DNA from: Fidelibacterota bacterium
GTDB taxonomy: Bacteria; Fidelibacterota; Marinisomatia; Marinisomatales; TCS55
Length of the DNA: 48,920 bases
NCBI GenBank assembly: GCA_030746535.1
Contig: JASLML010000006.1
Span: 1-48,920, forward strand
Reading direction: 5' to 3'
The notes beneath the pieces are model-generated. The model had not been told where the DNA came from, made no database searches, and was given only the letters and a program-made list of their open reading frames with translations. Positions 27,159-35,010 of this stretch are shown here, one piece after another (position 1 is the first letter of the stretch; each line of letters starts with the position of its first letter). The position numbers and the translations under genes were made by a program.

Positions 27159-27188
27159 GTTTATACAGCAGTAGTTGGTGGCTTGATC

Positions 27189-28388
27189 TTATTCGTGCTG
27201 CCTGCGGATGAAGGCCGGAATATCCAAGTCGTTTCCGTAAATCACTGTTTCATCCGGCGTTTCTTTCGCTGCCTGAGGCGGAGCGGGTGCAGGAATTGGT
27301 TCGGACGCCGATTGATCCTCTTCTTTTTTGTGAAGCGGAACATTCATCTGCTCTGAAAGAATATGCGTTTCTTTCCTTCTTGGCGGATCCTCATCGATAA
27401 CCAGTTCGCGGGTTTTTTCCGCTACTTTCCTTTGATTGAAACCGGTAGCGATCACCGTTACACGGATTTCATCTGACAGCGTTGGATCGATGACAGCGCC
27501 GAAAATGAGGTTTACGCCTTGTCCCGCTTCCTCAAAGATGATGCCTGATGCATCGTCTACTTCCATCAGCGTCAGATCGGGGCCGCCGGTAATGTTGACC
27601 AATACACCTTGAGCACCGCTGATCGTGGCATCATCCAGTAGCGGGCTCGAGATCGCCTGCTGAGCTGCGAGCACTGCGCGCTCTTCTCCGCTGGCCTGTC
27701 CCGTGCCCATAATGGCATCGCCCATATTTTTCATGATGGTTTCCACATCGGCAAAGTCAAGATTGATCAGTCCGTGGACATTGATCAGATCCGATATCCC
27801 TTTTGTTGCCTGATTCAGAATGGAATCTGCAAGCTGGAAAGCTTCCACAACGGTTGTGCTCTTATCGACGATGGACATCAGTTTTTGGTTGGGAATTCCG
27901 ATAACTGTGTCACAGGTTTTCCTGAGTTCCTCTACGCCGTTTAGTGCACGGTTCATACGTTTAGGCCCTTCAAAATTAAAAGGGACGGTAATGATTCCGA
28001 CGGTCAGTATTCCAAGTTCTTTGGAAATTTGAGCGATGATGGGTGCTGCCCCGGTACCTGTTCCGCCGCCCATTCCGGCGGTTATGAATACCATATCTGA
28101 CCCTTCCAGCAAGGCAGTAATGGCTTCTTTGTCGGCTTCCATAGCGGCTTTGCCAATATCAGCCTTGGCACCGGCACCGAGGCCTTTGGTTAGGTTTTTT
28201 CCGATTTGGATCTTCTGCTCTGCGGCATTGTTCTCCAGATCCTGCGCATCGGTATTTATCGCAATGAAGTCAACGCCCCGCATTCCGGATTGTATCATCC
28301 TGTTTACGGCGTTTCCCCCTGCTCCGCCTACTCCTACGACTCTCAGTTTTGCCTGTTGATCGGCATTTGGATCGAATTCAAATAACAT
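27189..28388 (-). CDS. ftsZ: Cell division protein FtsZ
   Basis: 399 residues. GTP-binding tubulin signature G-G-G-T-G-T-G at 107-113; N-terminal G-V-G-G-A-G-G-N-A-V-N-R; the synergy-loop residues are present in the middle domain. The variable linker (about 320-385) is Pro/Glu/Ala rich, and the C-terminal peptide D-L-D-I-P-A-F-I-R-R-Q-H-E is the docking site for FtsA and ZipA-type partners. A strong ribosome-binding site, AAGGAGA, lies five bases before the ATG. It is the last gene of the dcw cluster and ends at the bidirectional terminator. Confidence 0.97.
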   Translation of the reverse strand: MLFEFDPNADQQAKLRVVGVGGAGGNAVNRMIQSGMRGVDFIAINTDAQDLENNAAEQKIQIGKNLTKGLGAGAKADIGKAAMEADKEAITALLEGSDMVFITAGMGGGTGTGAAPIIAQISKELGILTVGIITVPFNFEGPKRMNRALNGVEELRKTCDTVIGIPNQKLMSIVDKSTTVVEAFQLADSILNQATKGISDLINVHGLINLDFADVETIMKNMGDAIMGTGQASGEERAVLAAQQAISSPLLDDATISGAQGVLVNITGGPDLTLMEVDDASGIIFEEAGQGVNLIFGAVIDPTLSDEIRVTVIATGFNQRKVAEKTRELVIDEDPPRRKETHILSEQMNVPLHKKEEDQSASEPIPAPAPPQAAKETPDETVIYGNDLDIPAFIRRQHE

Positions 28389-28430
28389 GGTGGTCTCCTT
28401 TGGTTTGGTATGCTGTTGTGGTATGTTTCA

Positions 28431-29702
28431 TTAAAAAAAGTCTTTGAACCATCTGAATATATGCTTGAAGGTCTGTTTTACCGGAGATTCTGCATGATAA
28501 TCCGAAAACATTTCGTCCGGCTGGTAGCACCAGATTCCCAGACCGACGGCTGCTGAAAAAGCCGGATCGGATGCCATGCCAACAGTATCCTGAACGCCTT
28601 TTGGCTTTCCAATACGAACCGGCATTTCCAGTATTTCTTCTGCCAGGCCACTTATATTCTTGAGGTTTGCCCCTCCGCCGGTAAGCACGACACCGTAGGT
28701 CAGGTTTTCGATCAGTCCGGCACGGATAATCTCGCGCTTTACCAGGCGCAGGATCTCTTCCGTCCGTGCTTCCACGTAGCGGGATAATTCATGTTCGGAA
28801 ATGCGCCGGGCAATGCCGCCGTTCTTAACCGGCAAATCAAATTCAAGTTCGGGAGAGGAGAGCGATGCTTTTGCCGATCCATAGGTGCGCTTGATCGATT
28901 CCGCTTCTTCCATGCCAACCTGCAGCATAACTCCGATATCATTGGTGATGCTTCCGGAACCAATGCCCAAGACAGAGGCATGGCGTATGCCGTCATCATG
29001 ATAGATCGAGAGGTCCGTTGTTCCTTCGCCGAAATCGACCAAAGCAACGCCGTGATCTTTCTCATCTTTGTCCAGAACGGCAGTACCGGACGCTAGTCCT
29101 TGGAAAACGAGGCCGTCAACGGTAATCCCAAGTTCCTGTGCACAGTTTGCGATATTGGTAGCGGCAGTGGTGCTGACAGTGATCAAATGCACGTGCGCTT
29201 CCAGGCGGTGCCCAGACATTCCAACGGGATCTTTGATCTTTTCCATTGTATCAATCATGAATTCCTGCGGTAGCACATGCAAGATATCTCTGTCAATCGG
29301 GAGAGAAATTCCTTTCGCAAGGTCTACCACGCGCTGGACATCAGATTCCGTGATCTCATGCTGGATCGGAACATTGTTCATCTGGTTTTTCTGAATCGCA
29401 ATGGCTCCCTGCGTATTAATGCCGCGAATCTGTTCGGATGAAATGCTGACTATTGCGGAAGACACTTTTGCGTCCGCCATCATTTCAGCTTCTTTAATTG
29501 CAGCTTCCATTTCCGAGATGAGATTTTCCCGATGGGTAATGGATCCGATTTTTACACCGGTGGAAGGGCTGGATCCGATTCCCAGCAGCTGCAGCGTTCC
29601 TTCAATTGGATCAATGGTGGAAATCGAACAGCAGATTTTTGAAGATCCGACATCAATGCCGACGTAGATGTTCTTTTCCTTCGGAAGCGAAAAATTCTTC
29701 AT
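28431..29702 (-). CDS. ftsA: Cell division protein FtsA
   Basis: 423 residues of the actin-like fold. Motifs are G-I-D-V-G-S-S-K-I (phosphate 1), V-D-F-G-E-G-T-T-D-L (phosphate 2) and L-T-G-G-G-A-N-L (adenosine). The extreme C-terminus T-F-K-H-I-F-R-W-F-K-D-F-F is the amphipathic membrane-targeting helix, so the protein can tether FtsZ to the membrane. The start overlaps the ftsQ stop by four bases, and 42 bases separate it from ftsZ. Length is normal (E. coli 420). Confidence 0.96.
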   Translation of the reverse strand: MKNFSLPKEKNIYVGIDVGSSKICCSISTIDPIEGTLQLLGIGSSPSTGVKIGSITHRENLISEMEAAIKEAEMMADAKVSSAIVSISSEQIRGINTQGAIAIQKNQMNNVPIQHEITESDVQRVVDLAKGISLPIDRDILHVLPQEFMIDTMEKIKDPVGMSGHRLEAHVHLITVSTTAATNIANCAQELGITVDGLVFQGLASGTAVLDKDEKDHGVALVDFGEGTTDLSIYHDDGIRHASVLGIGSGSITNDIGVMLQVGMEEAESIKRTYGSAKASLSSPELEFDLPVKNGGIARRISEHELSRYVEARTEEILRLVKREIIRAGLIENLTYGVVLTGGGANLKNISGLAEEILEMPVRIGKPKGVQDTVGMASDPAFSAAVGLGIWCYQPDEMFSDYHAESPVKQTFKHIFRWFKDFF

Positions 29703-30454
29703 GACCAGGCTCTCGTAACGATTTGTTTCTTATGGCGCAAATCAATGTGTTTAAACATCGTCATTCCCTGCGGCTGGTTCAGCGCTGATTCAAATTCACG
29801 AAGCACCTCCAGTTTTTTCCACGGCTCATTTTTTCCAAGGATGATCTTTGTCGGGCGTTCGGATAAAATAAAAATATATTCATCATTGCCGCTGAGCGTC
29901 ACTTCTGAAATATTTTCATAAAGCGAAGCATATTCATTTCTGATTCTGGAAATGATATTTACTGCCTCGCGTACCTTTTGCGAAAGCGTTTCGTGTCCGG
30001 CCGGATACAGCTCAATATCCGGATTGAATTTTGAGAAAAATGGTATATCAAAATGGTCCGCAATACCATCGGCAGGGAGGACCACGCCGTGGCTGTCCAC
30101 CATGATAAGCGGTTTCATATTGATAAATGCCACGGGATTTCTTTCCACGATGTCCACGCGGATGGTTCCGGGGTACTGTTTGCTCACGCGGACCGCCTCC
30201 ACGAAAGGATGCGATTCAAACGCGAGAAGTATATCTGCCGGGCGGACATCCCTTGTTGTCAGCCCTTCCCAGTCACCGATGACTGTTACATATTCTTCCT
30301 TATCTATTACAGTTTTACCGTTGATCTCAATTTGCTGAATGCGGAACAGTCCCGTTTCCTGAGACCAATAAATGGATGCCCAGGACAACCCTGCAAATCC
30401 GATCACTCCGGCAGCAGCAATAAGTTTTGCGATGATTTGTTTTTTCTTCTTCAT
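29699..30454 (-). CDS. ftsQ: Cell division protein FtsQ/DivIB
   Basis: 251 residues, single-pass. A basic cytoplasmic start (M-K-K-K-K-Q) precedes one transmembrane helix (about 9-30). The POTRA domain begins F-R-I-Q-Q-I-E-I-N-G and contains T-R-D-V and the Y-P-G-T-I-R-V-D-I-V-E-R-N-P segment, followed by the FtsQ beta domain. Divisome scaffold linking FtsL and the peptidoglycan synthases. It overlaps murB and ftsA by four bases each. ddl, which often sits before ftsQ, is absent. Confidence 0.92.
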   Translation of the reverse strand: MKKKKQIIAKLIAAAGVIGFAGLSWASIYWSQETGLFRIQQIEINGKTVIDKEEYVTVIGDWEGLTTRDVRPADILLAFESHPFVEAVRVSKQYPGTIRVDIVERNPVAFINMKPLIMVDSHGVVLPADGIADHFDIPFFSKFNPDIELYPAGHETLSQKVREAVNIISRIRNEYASLYENISEVTLSGNDEYIFILSERPTKIILGKNEPWKKLEVLREFESALNQPQGMTMFKHIDLRHKKQIVTRAWS

Positions 30455-31362
30455 GGTGTAAATGCGCCTTCTTTGAACCCCAGCGTTTTAATTTCCAAAT
30501 CAAGCATGATGCCAAATTGATCCATCACTTCTTTTCTGGCAATCCTTATGAGGTGGGCAATGTCTTCCGCTTTTGCTTCACCGTGATTGATGAAAAAATT
30601 TGCGTGGTGTTCGGAAATTTCCGCGTCGCCGATTCTGGTTCCTTTAAGCCCCGCTTTGTCTATCAGGTAGCCTGCAGCTTTTTCGCCTTCAGGATTTTTG
30701 AACACGCTTCCCGCAGAGCGAAACCGAAGCGGCTGCGTTTTTTTCCGGCCTTCGCTTGCTTTCGATTTTTCCGACTGAATGCTATCGGGATCAGCTTCCA
30801 AAAGCTCGAATTCGGCACCTAATATGATTTCATCATCCCTGAAAGTGGAATGCCGGTAGCTGAAGGAAATATCTTCAGCAGAATAATTTTTCAGATTTCC
30901 TTCCATGGTCATGACTTCAACGGATGTAAGATAATTCGAAATTTCCCCTCCGAAGGCACCGGCATTCATCACAAGCGCGCCGCCGAGCGTACCGGGAACG
31001 CCGACCAGGCTTTCCAATCCGGTGAGATTTCTTTTCGTTGCTTCTTTCACCATTTTTCCGAGCATAACACCGGATTCGGCAAAAACCTTATTCTGATCGA
31101 ATTCAAGATTGACAAATGATTTCCCCAGCGTAAATACAAGGCCATCGATACCTTTATCGCTGACAAGAAGATTCGATCCGGATCCAACAAAAAATACCGG
31201 AATGCTGTGCTTATGCGCGCATTGAAGCGCCGATGCAAGGTCTTGCTTATCCGCCGGTGTAATGTAAGCTGCAGCCGGTCCGCCTATGCCGTAAGTTGTA
31301 TGTTTCGCCATTGGCTCATTTTCAAGAAATGTTCCCTGTACCGTATTTCTTAACTGCGTCAT
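30451..31362 (-). CDS. murB: UDP-N-acetylenolpyruvoylglucosamine reductase
   Basis: 303 residues from the ATG at 31362. This FAD enzyme makes UDP-MurNAc. Motifs are H-T-T-Y-G-I-G-G, G-S-G-S-N-L-L-V (FAD), G-V-P-G-T-L-G-G, S-Y-R-H-S-T-F, and R-S-A-G-S-V-F-K-N-P with the catalytic Ser. The C-terminal E of L-E-I-K-T-L-G takes the place of the catalytic Glu. Its size and the S-Y-R-H segment fit the type II (shorter) MurB. The ATG is preferred to the upstream in-frame GTG (31371) because GAGG, sitting over the murC stop, is properly spaced from it. It sits one step before ftsQ. Confidence 0.94.
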   Translation of the reverse strand: MTQLRNTVQGTFLENEPMAKHTTYGIGGPAAAYITPADKQDLASALQCAHKHSIPVFFVGSGSNLLVSDKGIDGLVFTLGKSFVNLEFDQNKVFAESGVMLGKMVKEATKRNLTGLESLVGVPGTLGGALVMNAGAFGGEISNYLTSVEVMTMEGNLKNYSAEDISFSYRHSTFRDDEIILGAEFELLEADPDSIQSEKSKASEGRKKTQPLRFRSAGSVFKNPEGEKAAGYLIDKAGLKGTRIGDAEISEHHANFFINHGEAKAEDIAHLIRIARKEVMDQFGIMLDLEIKTLGFKEGAFTP

Positions 31363-31372
31363 AGCATCCACC

Positions 31373-32764
31373 TCAGGCTGCGGCCTCCTCTACATTTTTC
31401 AGGTGAGAATAATATCCATCGCTGTACCTCCAGATCGTTCCTGCGCCCATAGTCAATACCATGTCTCCGGGCTGTGCGGTTTGGTCCAGTATTTGGTTCA
31501 GTCCGTCCAAGTCTGGGATAAAGGTGACTTGCGGATGTCCCGCTTTTTCGGCGGCTTCAGCCACAAGCGAACCGGTAATTCCTTCGATAGGTTCTTCACG
31601 AGCGGGATAGATTTCAGTAACGATAAGCACATCGCTTGCGAGAAAAGCGTGGGCGAACTCCATGAAAAAATCCCGCGTCCGGGAAAACAAATGGGGCTGA
31701 AAAACAGCGACGATTCTTCTGTCCCATCCGCTTTTGGCTGCCTGAAGGGTTGCCTTTACTTCGGTGGGATGATGGGCATAATCATCCACAACCATAATGT
31801 CATTCACGGTTCCTTTTATTTCGAATCTCCGCCGCACTCCCTTGTATGCTTCCAATCCTTTGATGATGTCATCAGTTGAAAGTCCGAGCTCAATTCCAAT
31901 GCACGCGGCGCCGAGCGCATTCATTATATTATGTTCTCCCGGCACATGAAGCCGGACCGAGCCCAACTCGGATTCGTTTTGAAACAGAATAAAAGACGAG
32001 CTGTTATTTTCGTATGAAATATGTTCCGCCCGTATGTCGGCATCCGATCCTAAGCCGTATGTCATAACAGGGCGGCGGATGTCAGGAAGGATTTGTTTTA
32101 CATGTTTCGAATCCGCACAAACCGCCACAGCTCCGTAAAATGGAACCGAATTGCAAAACTGCAGAAATGCCTTTTTCATGTCCTCAAGGTCAGAATAAAT
32201 ATCCGTGTGCTCGAGCTCAATATTGGTCACGAGGGCGAGCGTCGGGTTCAATGCAAGAAAACTGCGGTCGTATTCGTCGGCTTCTACAACGATCACATCT
32301 CCTGAACCAAGCATGGAATTAGTTCCAATACTTTGAACAAGTCCGCCTACCACTAGGGTCGGATCTAAACTTGCTTCAGCCAATACTGACCCAACCATCG
32401 AAGATGTGGATGTCTTCCCGTGAGTTCCTCCGACAGCAACGGATGTTTCCTTTACATCTATAAGTTCTCCCAGCATTTCAGCCCTTCGAATGACGGGAAT
32501 ATTCCTTTGGCGTGCTGCCATTATTTCGGGATTATCATCTTTAACGGCACTGGAGTAAATCAGGACTTCCGCATCCCCCACGTTTTGTTCATCGTGTCCG
32601 ATGAAAATTTTCGCGCCTTTCTTCATTAAATTTTGGATAATATCAGATTCTGCGATATCAGAACCTGTGACCTCAAATTCGAGGTTAATAAGCAGTTCAG
32701 CAATGCCGCTCATACCGATGCCGCCAATTCCGACAAAATGCAGTTTTTTTACTTTTCTAAACAT
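31373..32764 (-). CDS. murC: UDP-N-acetylmuramate--L-alanine ligase
   Basis: 463 residues. N-terminal H-F-V-G-I-G-G-I-G-M-S-G-I binds the UDP-sugar; the ATP loop is G-T-H-G-K-T-S-T; E-A-D-E-Y-D-R-S-F and D-D-Y-A-H-H-P-T-E are conserved Mur ligase motifs. It adds L-Ala to UDP-MurNAc. The start abuts murG's stop as TAATG. Catalytic and metal-binding residues are all recognisable and the length is close to E. coli MurC (491). Confidence 0.96.
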   Translation of the reverse strand: MFRKVKKLHFVGIGGIGMSGIAELLINLEFEVTGSDIAESDIIQNLMKKGAKIFIGHDEQNVGDAEVLIYSSAVKDDNPEIMAARQRNIPVIRRAEMLGELIDVKETSVAVGGTHGKTSTSSMVGSVLAEASLDPTLVVGGLVQSIGTNSMLGSGDVIVVEADEYDRSFLALNPTLALVTNIELEHTDIYSDLEDMKKAFLQFCNSVPFYGAVAVCADSKHVKQILPDIRRPVMTYGLGSDADIRAEHISYENNSSSFILFQNESELGSVRLHVPGEHNIMNALGAACIGIELGLSTDDIIKGLEAYKGVRRRFEIKGTVNDIMVVDDYAHHPTEVKATLQAAKSGWDRRIVAVFQPHLFSRTRDFFMEFAHAFLASDVLIVTEIYPAREEPIEGITGSLVAEAAEKAGHPQVTFIPDLDGLNQILDQTAQPGDMVLTMGAGTIWRYSDGYYSHLKNVEEAAA

Positions 32765-33321
32765 TAGCCTGCTAATTCCAAAATGTGCTCTGTGATTTCT
32801 CTGACCGCATCCGGTTTTGCGAGACTTTTCGATTTTCTGCTCATTTCTGAGAGACGGTTCGAATCTTTCATCAATTCGCTTACTTTGTTCACCAAAACGG
32901 ACGGCGATAATTCACTTTCCCTGCATACCACGGCAGCACCTTCATTTTCCATTACGGACGCGTTTTTTTGCTGATGATCACCTGCAGCAGAAGCAAGGGG
33001 GACAAAAAATGCCGGAAGGCCGCATAGCGCGAGTTCAGAAACGGTGAGTGCGCCGGCACGGCAAAACACAAGATCGGAGAGAGCATACGCACTTCCCATA
33101 TCATCAATAAACGGCAGGACCCTTGTTGAAGCGGATTCAAATGATCGGATAGAACTATATTGGTTAATGCCGGTTTGCCACAGCACCTGGATTCCGTATT
33201 GTTCGAGATCAATAACACTTTCACGCATGACTTTATTTAACGGAACGGATCCTTGACTTCCGCCAAACATGAGCAGCGTCTTTTTTTCGGGATCAAGATT
33301 GAATTGCTGTGCAGCGGTCAT
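32764..33321 (-). CDS. murG: MurG, C-terminal half (frame-disrupted murG)
   Basis: 185 residues from the ATG at 33321: M-T-A-A-Q-Q-F-N-L-D-P-E-K-K then the C-terminal glycosyltransferase domain, with L-L-M-F-G-G-S-Q-G-S, C-R-A-G-A-L-T-V-S-E-L (UDP-GlcNAc binding) and P-L-A-S-A-A-G-D-H-Q. On its own it lacks the lipid I-binding N-terminal domain and the conserved G-N-P-V-R motif. Reading the same frame upstream of the ATG gives L-F-V-T-G-N-P-V-R-E-G-I-Q-N-G-D-K, the missing piece. The full protein therefore arises only if the frame shifts at the A9 run (33375-33383). Its ATG overlaps the stop of the N-terminal half by four bases, so independent coupled translation is possible but leaves out the linker motif. 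Confidence 0.85.
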   Translation of the reverse strand: MTAAQQFNLDPEKKTLLMFGGSQGSVPLNKVMRESVIDLEQYGIQVLWQTGINQYSSIRSFESASTRVLPFIDDMGSAYALSDLVFCRAGALTVSELALCGLPAFFVPLASAAGDHQQKNASVMENEGAAVVCRESELSPSVLVNKVSELMKDSNRLSEMSRKSKSLAKPDAVREITEHILELAG

Positions 33322-33863
33322 TTTATCACCGTTCTGTATGCCTTCCCGAACCGGGTTCCCCGTGACAAATAAAGTTTTTTTTTGAGATGATTTTTTGCTT
33401 CTTCAAACGCGATGCAGATTTTATCCGCTTTCTCAGCGAACCATCTGGTCGTAATTCCGGGAAATGAATTCTGTTCCTGAATGAGAACAGGAATCTTTCT
33501 GTTAACTGCTTCTCGAAGCGGCAGTGCAGCCGCGTACCCGCCTGTCCCTACAACTACATCGGGATGAAACCTGTTAAATACACGCCGTGTCTTTCTCATG
33601 GAATTCAAAATCCGAAACGGAAGAAGCAGATTTTTCCCAATGCTTTCCGGGCTGAAGCTTCGCTGAAGTCCCCGAATCGGAATCAATGTGTGGTCAAGAT
33701 TTTTTACGGGTAATACCTGCGCTTCGATTCCAAAGGTTGATCCCATGAAGTAAACGCTGGAATTTGGCTTGTCCGAAAGAATCTGTTCTCCGAGTGCAAG
33801 GGCAGGGAAGAGGTGTCCGCCGGTTCCGCCTCCGGCAATCAGGATGCGTGGATGGTCAGCCAT
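33318..33863 (-). CDS. murG: MurG, N-terminal half (frame-disrupted murG)
   Basis: 181 residues. MurG transfers GlcNAc to lipid I, making lipid II at the inner face of the membrane. Present here are the glycine loop I-A-G-G-G-T-G-G-H-L-F-P-A, G-T-G-G-Y-A-A-A-L and Q-E-Q-N-S-F-P-G, then A-F-E-E-A-K-N-H-L-K-K-K. After the nine-A run the frame reads a non-homologous tail (L-Y-L-S-R-G-T-R-F-G...) and stops at 33318. A -1 shift joins it to the downstream half, giving a 366-residue protein, close to the 355 of E. coli. The start overlaps ftsW by eight bases. I treat the two halves as one gene with a frameshift, either genuine or a sequence error. Confidence 0.88.
   Translation of the reverse strand: MADHPRILIAGGGTGGHLFPALALGEQILSDKPNSSVYFMGSTFGIEAQVLPVKNLDHTLIPIRGLQRSFSPESIGKNLLLPFRILNSMRKTRRVFNRFHPDVVVGTGGYAAALPLREAVNRKIPVLIQEQNSFPGITTRWFAEKADKICIAFEEAKNHLKKKLYLSRGTRFGKAYRTVIK
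33375..33383 (-). other. A9 slippery run in murG (candidate frameshift site)
   Basis: On the coding (minus) strand nine As follow CTC, read in the zero frame as CTC AAA AAA AAA CTT. This contains a perfect A_AAA_AAA heptamer. Slipping back one base gives ACT TTA TTT GTC and restores the MurG reading frame. About 12 bases downstream CGGG-GAA-CCCG can form a small G+C-rich hairpin. I see no convincing Shine-Dalgarno-like stimulator just upstream. Confidence 0.6.
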
Positions 33864-35010
33864 TGATTCTTGGACTCCATCCTTTGCTGTGTGTTACGGA
33901 CCGTTTTCCCTGACTGATATTGAGTAATATGCCAAGGCTTGCCATATTTACTACCAATCCGGATCCGCCGAAACTCACCAGCGGCATTGGCAGCCCTGTT
34001 GTCGGAACAAGGTTCGTAACAACCGCCGCGTTTGTAAAAGCATACAGTATAAAACTGAATGAAATACCAAGAGCAACCATAACGCCGAACGGATCGGTGG
34101 TTTCTTTCGCAACTTTTATTCCGCGCTGAAAAAGGAAAAGAAAGAGGGTCAAAACAGCAACCGTTCCCAGAAAACCGATTTCTTCTCCAATGATTGCAAA
34201 AATAAAATCTGTGTGCGGTGTTGGAAGAAATAAATTCTTTTCAAGGCTGTTTCCGAGTCCCATCCCGAACAGTCCGCCGTTCCCCAGCGAAATCAGGGAT
34301 TGATTGATTTGCAGCATGGCATCGCTGGAAGCCGTTTCCGGACTCCACCACGTTTCCCATCTGGAAACCCGATAGCCTCTAGCTAATCCTGCCGGAATGA
34401 GTACAGCAATTGCTCCGGCTGTTGTTGCCATAATGTGCGGAAATCGGGCACCGCCGAAAAACAGCATAGCCATTCCAATAACGGAAAGAAGAACGGCCGT
34501 ACTGAAATCCGGCTGAATAATGATCAGTGCTGCAATTATGCTAATCACGATAAGCGGAGGTGCAAATCCGGTGTAATAATCCTGAATCTTGTCGCGTTTC
34601 CTGTCGATGTAGGATGCTAGAAAAAGAATCAGTGAAAACCTTGCAACATCGGATGTTTGGACGGTCATAAGTCCAAGGTTGAGCCAGCGGGCCGGGAAGG
34701 TGTTTCCCTGGATGACATAGATAATTTTTGTGATGAGCAGCAGTCCGATGGATATCACAATCGCTGCCGGCGCAATTCGTTTGAGATGCCGGTAATCCAC
34801 CACAACAAACAGAAACATCGCGATTACACCGATAAGCAGCCGCTTCAAATGAAGCTGAAGGTACATGGTGTTTGTTATGCCGTCCGTAAAGTTGAGAGAA
34901 CGGGATGTACTTGCGCTGTAGAGCATAACCGTTCCAATGACGCACAGTGCAAATATGCCGATCATGAGCGGCTTGTCGTATTTTTTAATGATGATGTTTA
35001 GCTGCGTCAT
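33856..35010 (-). CDS. ftsW: Lipid II polymerase/divisome protein FtsW
   Basis: 384 residues, a SEDS-family membrane protein with about ten transmembrane helices. The conserved SEDS C-terminal signature P-T-T-G-L-P-M-P-L-V-S-F-G-G-S-G is present, as is F-S-T-A in the middle helices. It polymerises glycan strands at the septum with its partner FtsI, also in this cluster. FtsW rather than RodA is called from position between murD and murG. It overlaps murD (ATGA) and murG (eight bases). Confidence 0.93.
   Translation of the reverse strand: MTQLNIIIKKYDKPLMIGIFALCVIGTVMLYSASTSRSLNFTDGITNTMYLQLHLKRLLIGVIAMFLFVVVDYRHLKRIAPAAIVISIGLLLITKIIYVIQGNTFPARWLNLGLMTVQTSDVARFSLILFLASYIDRKRDKIQDYYTGFAPPLIVISIIAALIIIQPDFSTAVLLSVIGMAMLFFGGARFPHIMATTAGAIAVLIPAGLARGYRVSRWETWWSPETASSDAMLQINQSLISLGNGGLFGMGLGNSLEKNLFLPTPHTDFIFAIIGEEIGFLGTVAVLTLFLFLFQRGIKVAKETTDPFGVMVALGISFSFILYAFTNAAVVTNLVPTTGLPMPLVSFGGSGLVVNMASLGILLNISQGKRSVTHSKGWSPRING

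Noticed and set aside
26784-27188. tRNA or small RNA in the gaps around rpmB
   Set aside because: The gaps (87 and 81 bases) hold promoter-like elements and a terminator; no cloverleaf or conserved RNA fold is apparent.
31403-31879. Open frame of 158 codons opposite murC
   Set aside because: Antisense to the essential, intact murC; Cys/His/Phe-rich composition unlike the real proteins of this window.
33318-33321. murG as two evolved separate subunit genes joined by ATGA coupling
   Set aside because: The G-N-P-V-R linker motif lies upstream of the second ATG in the second frame and would be lost from both products, so a frameshift or sequence error explains it better.
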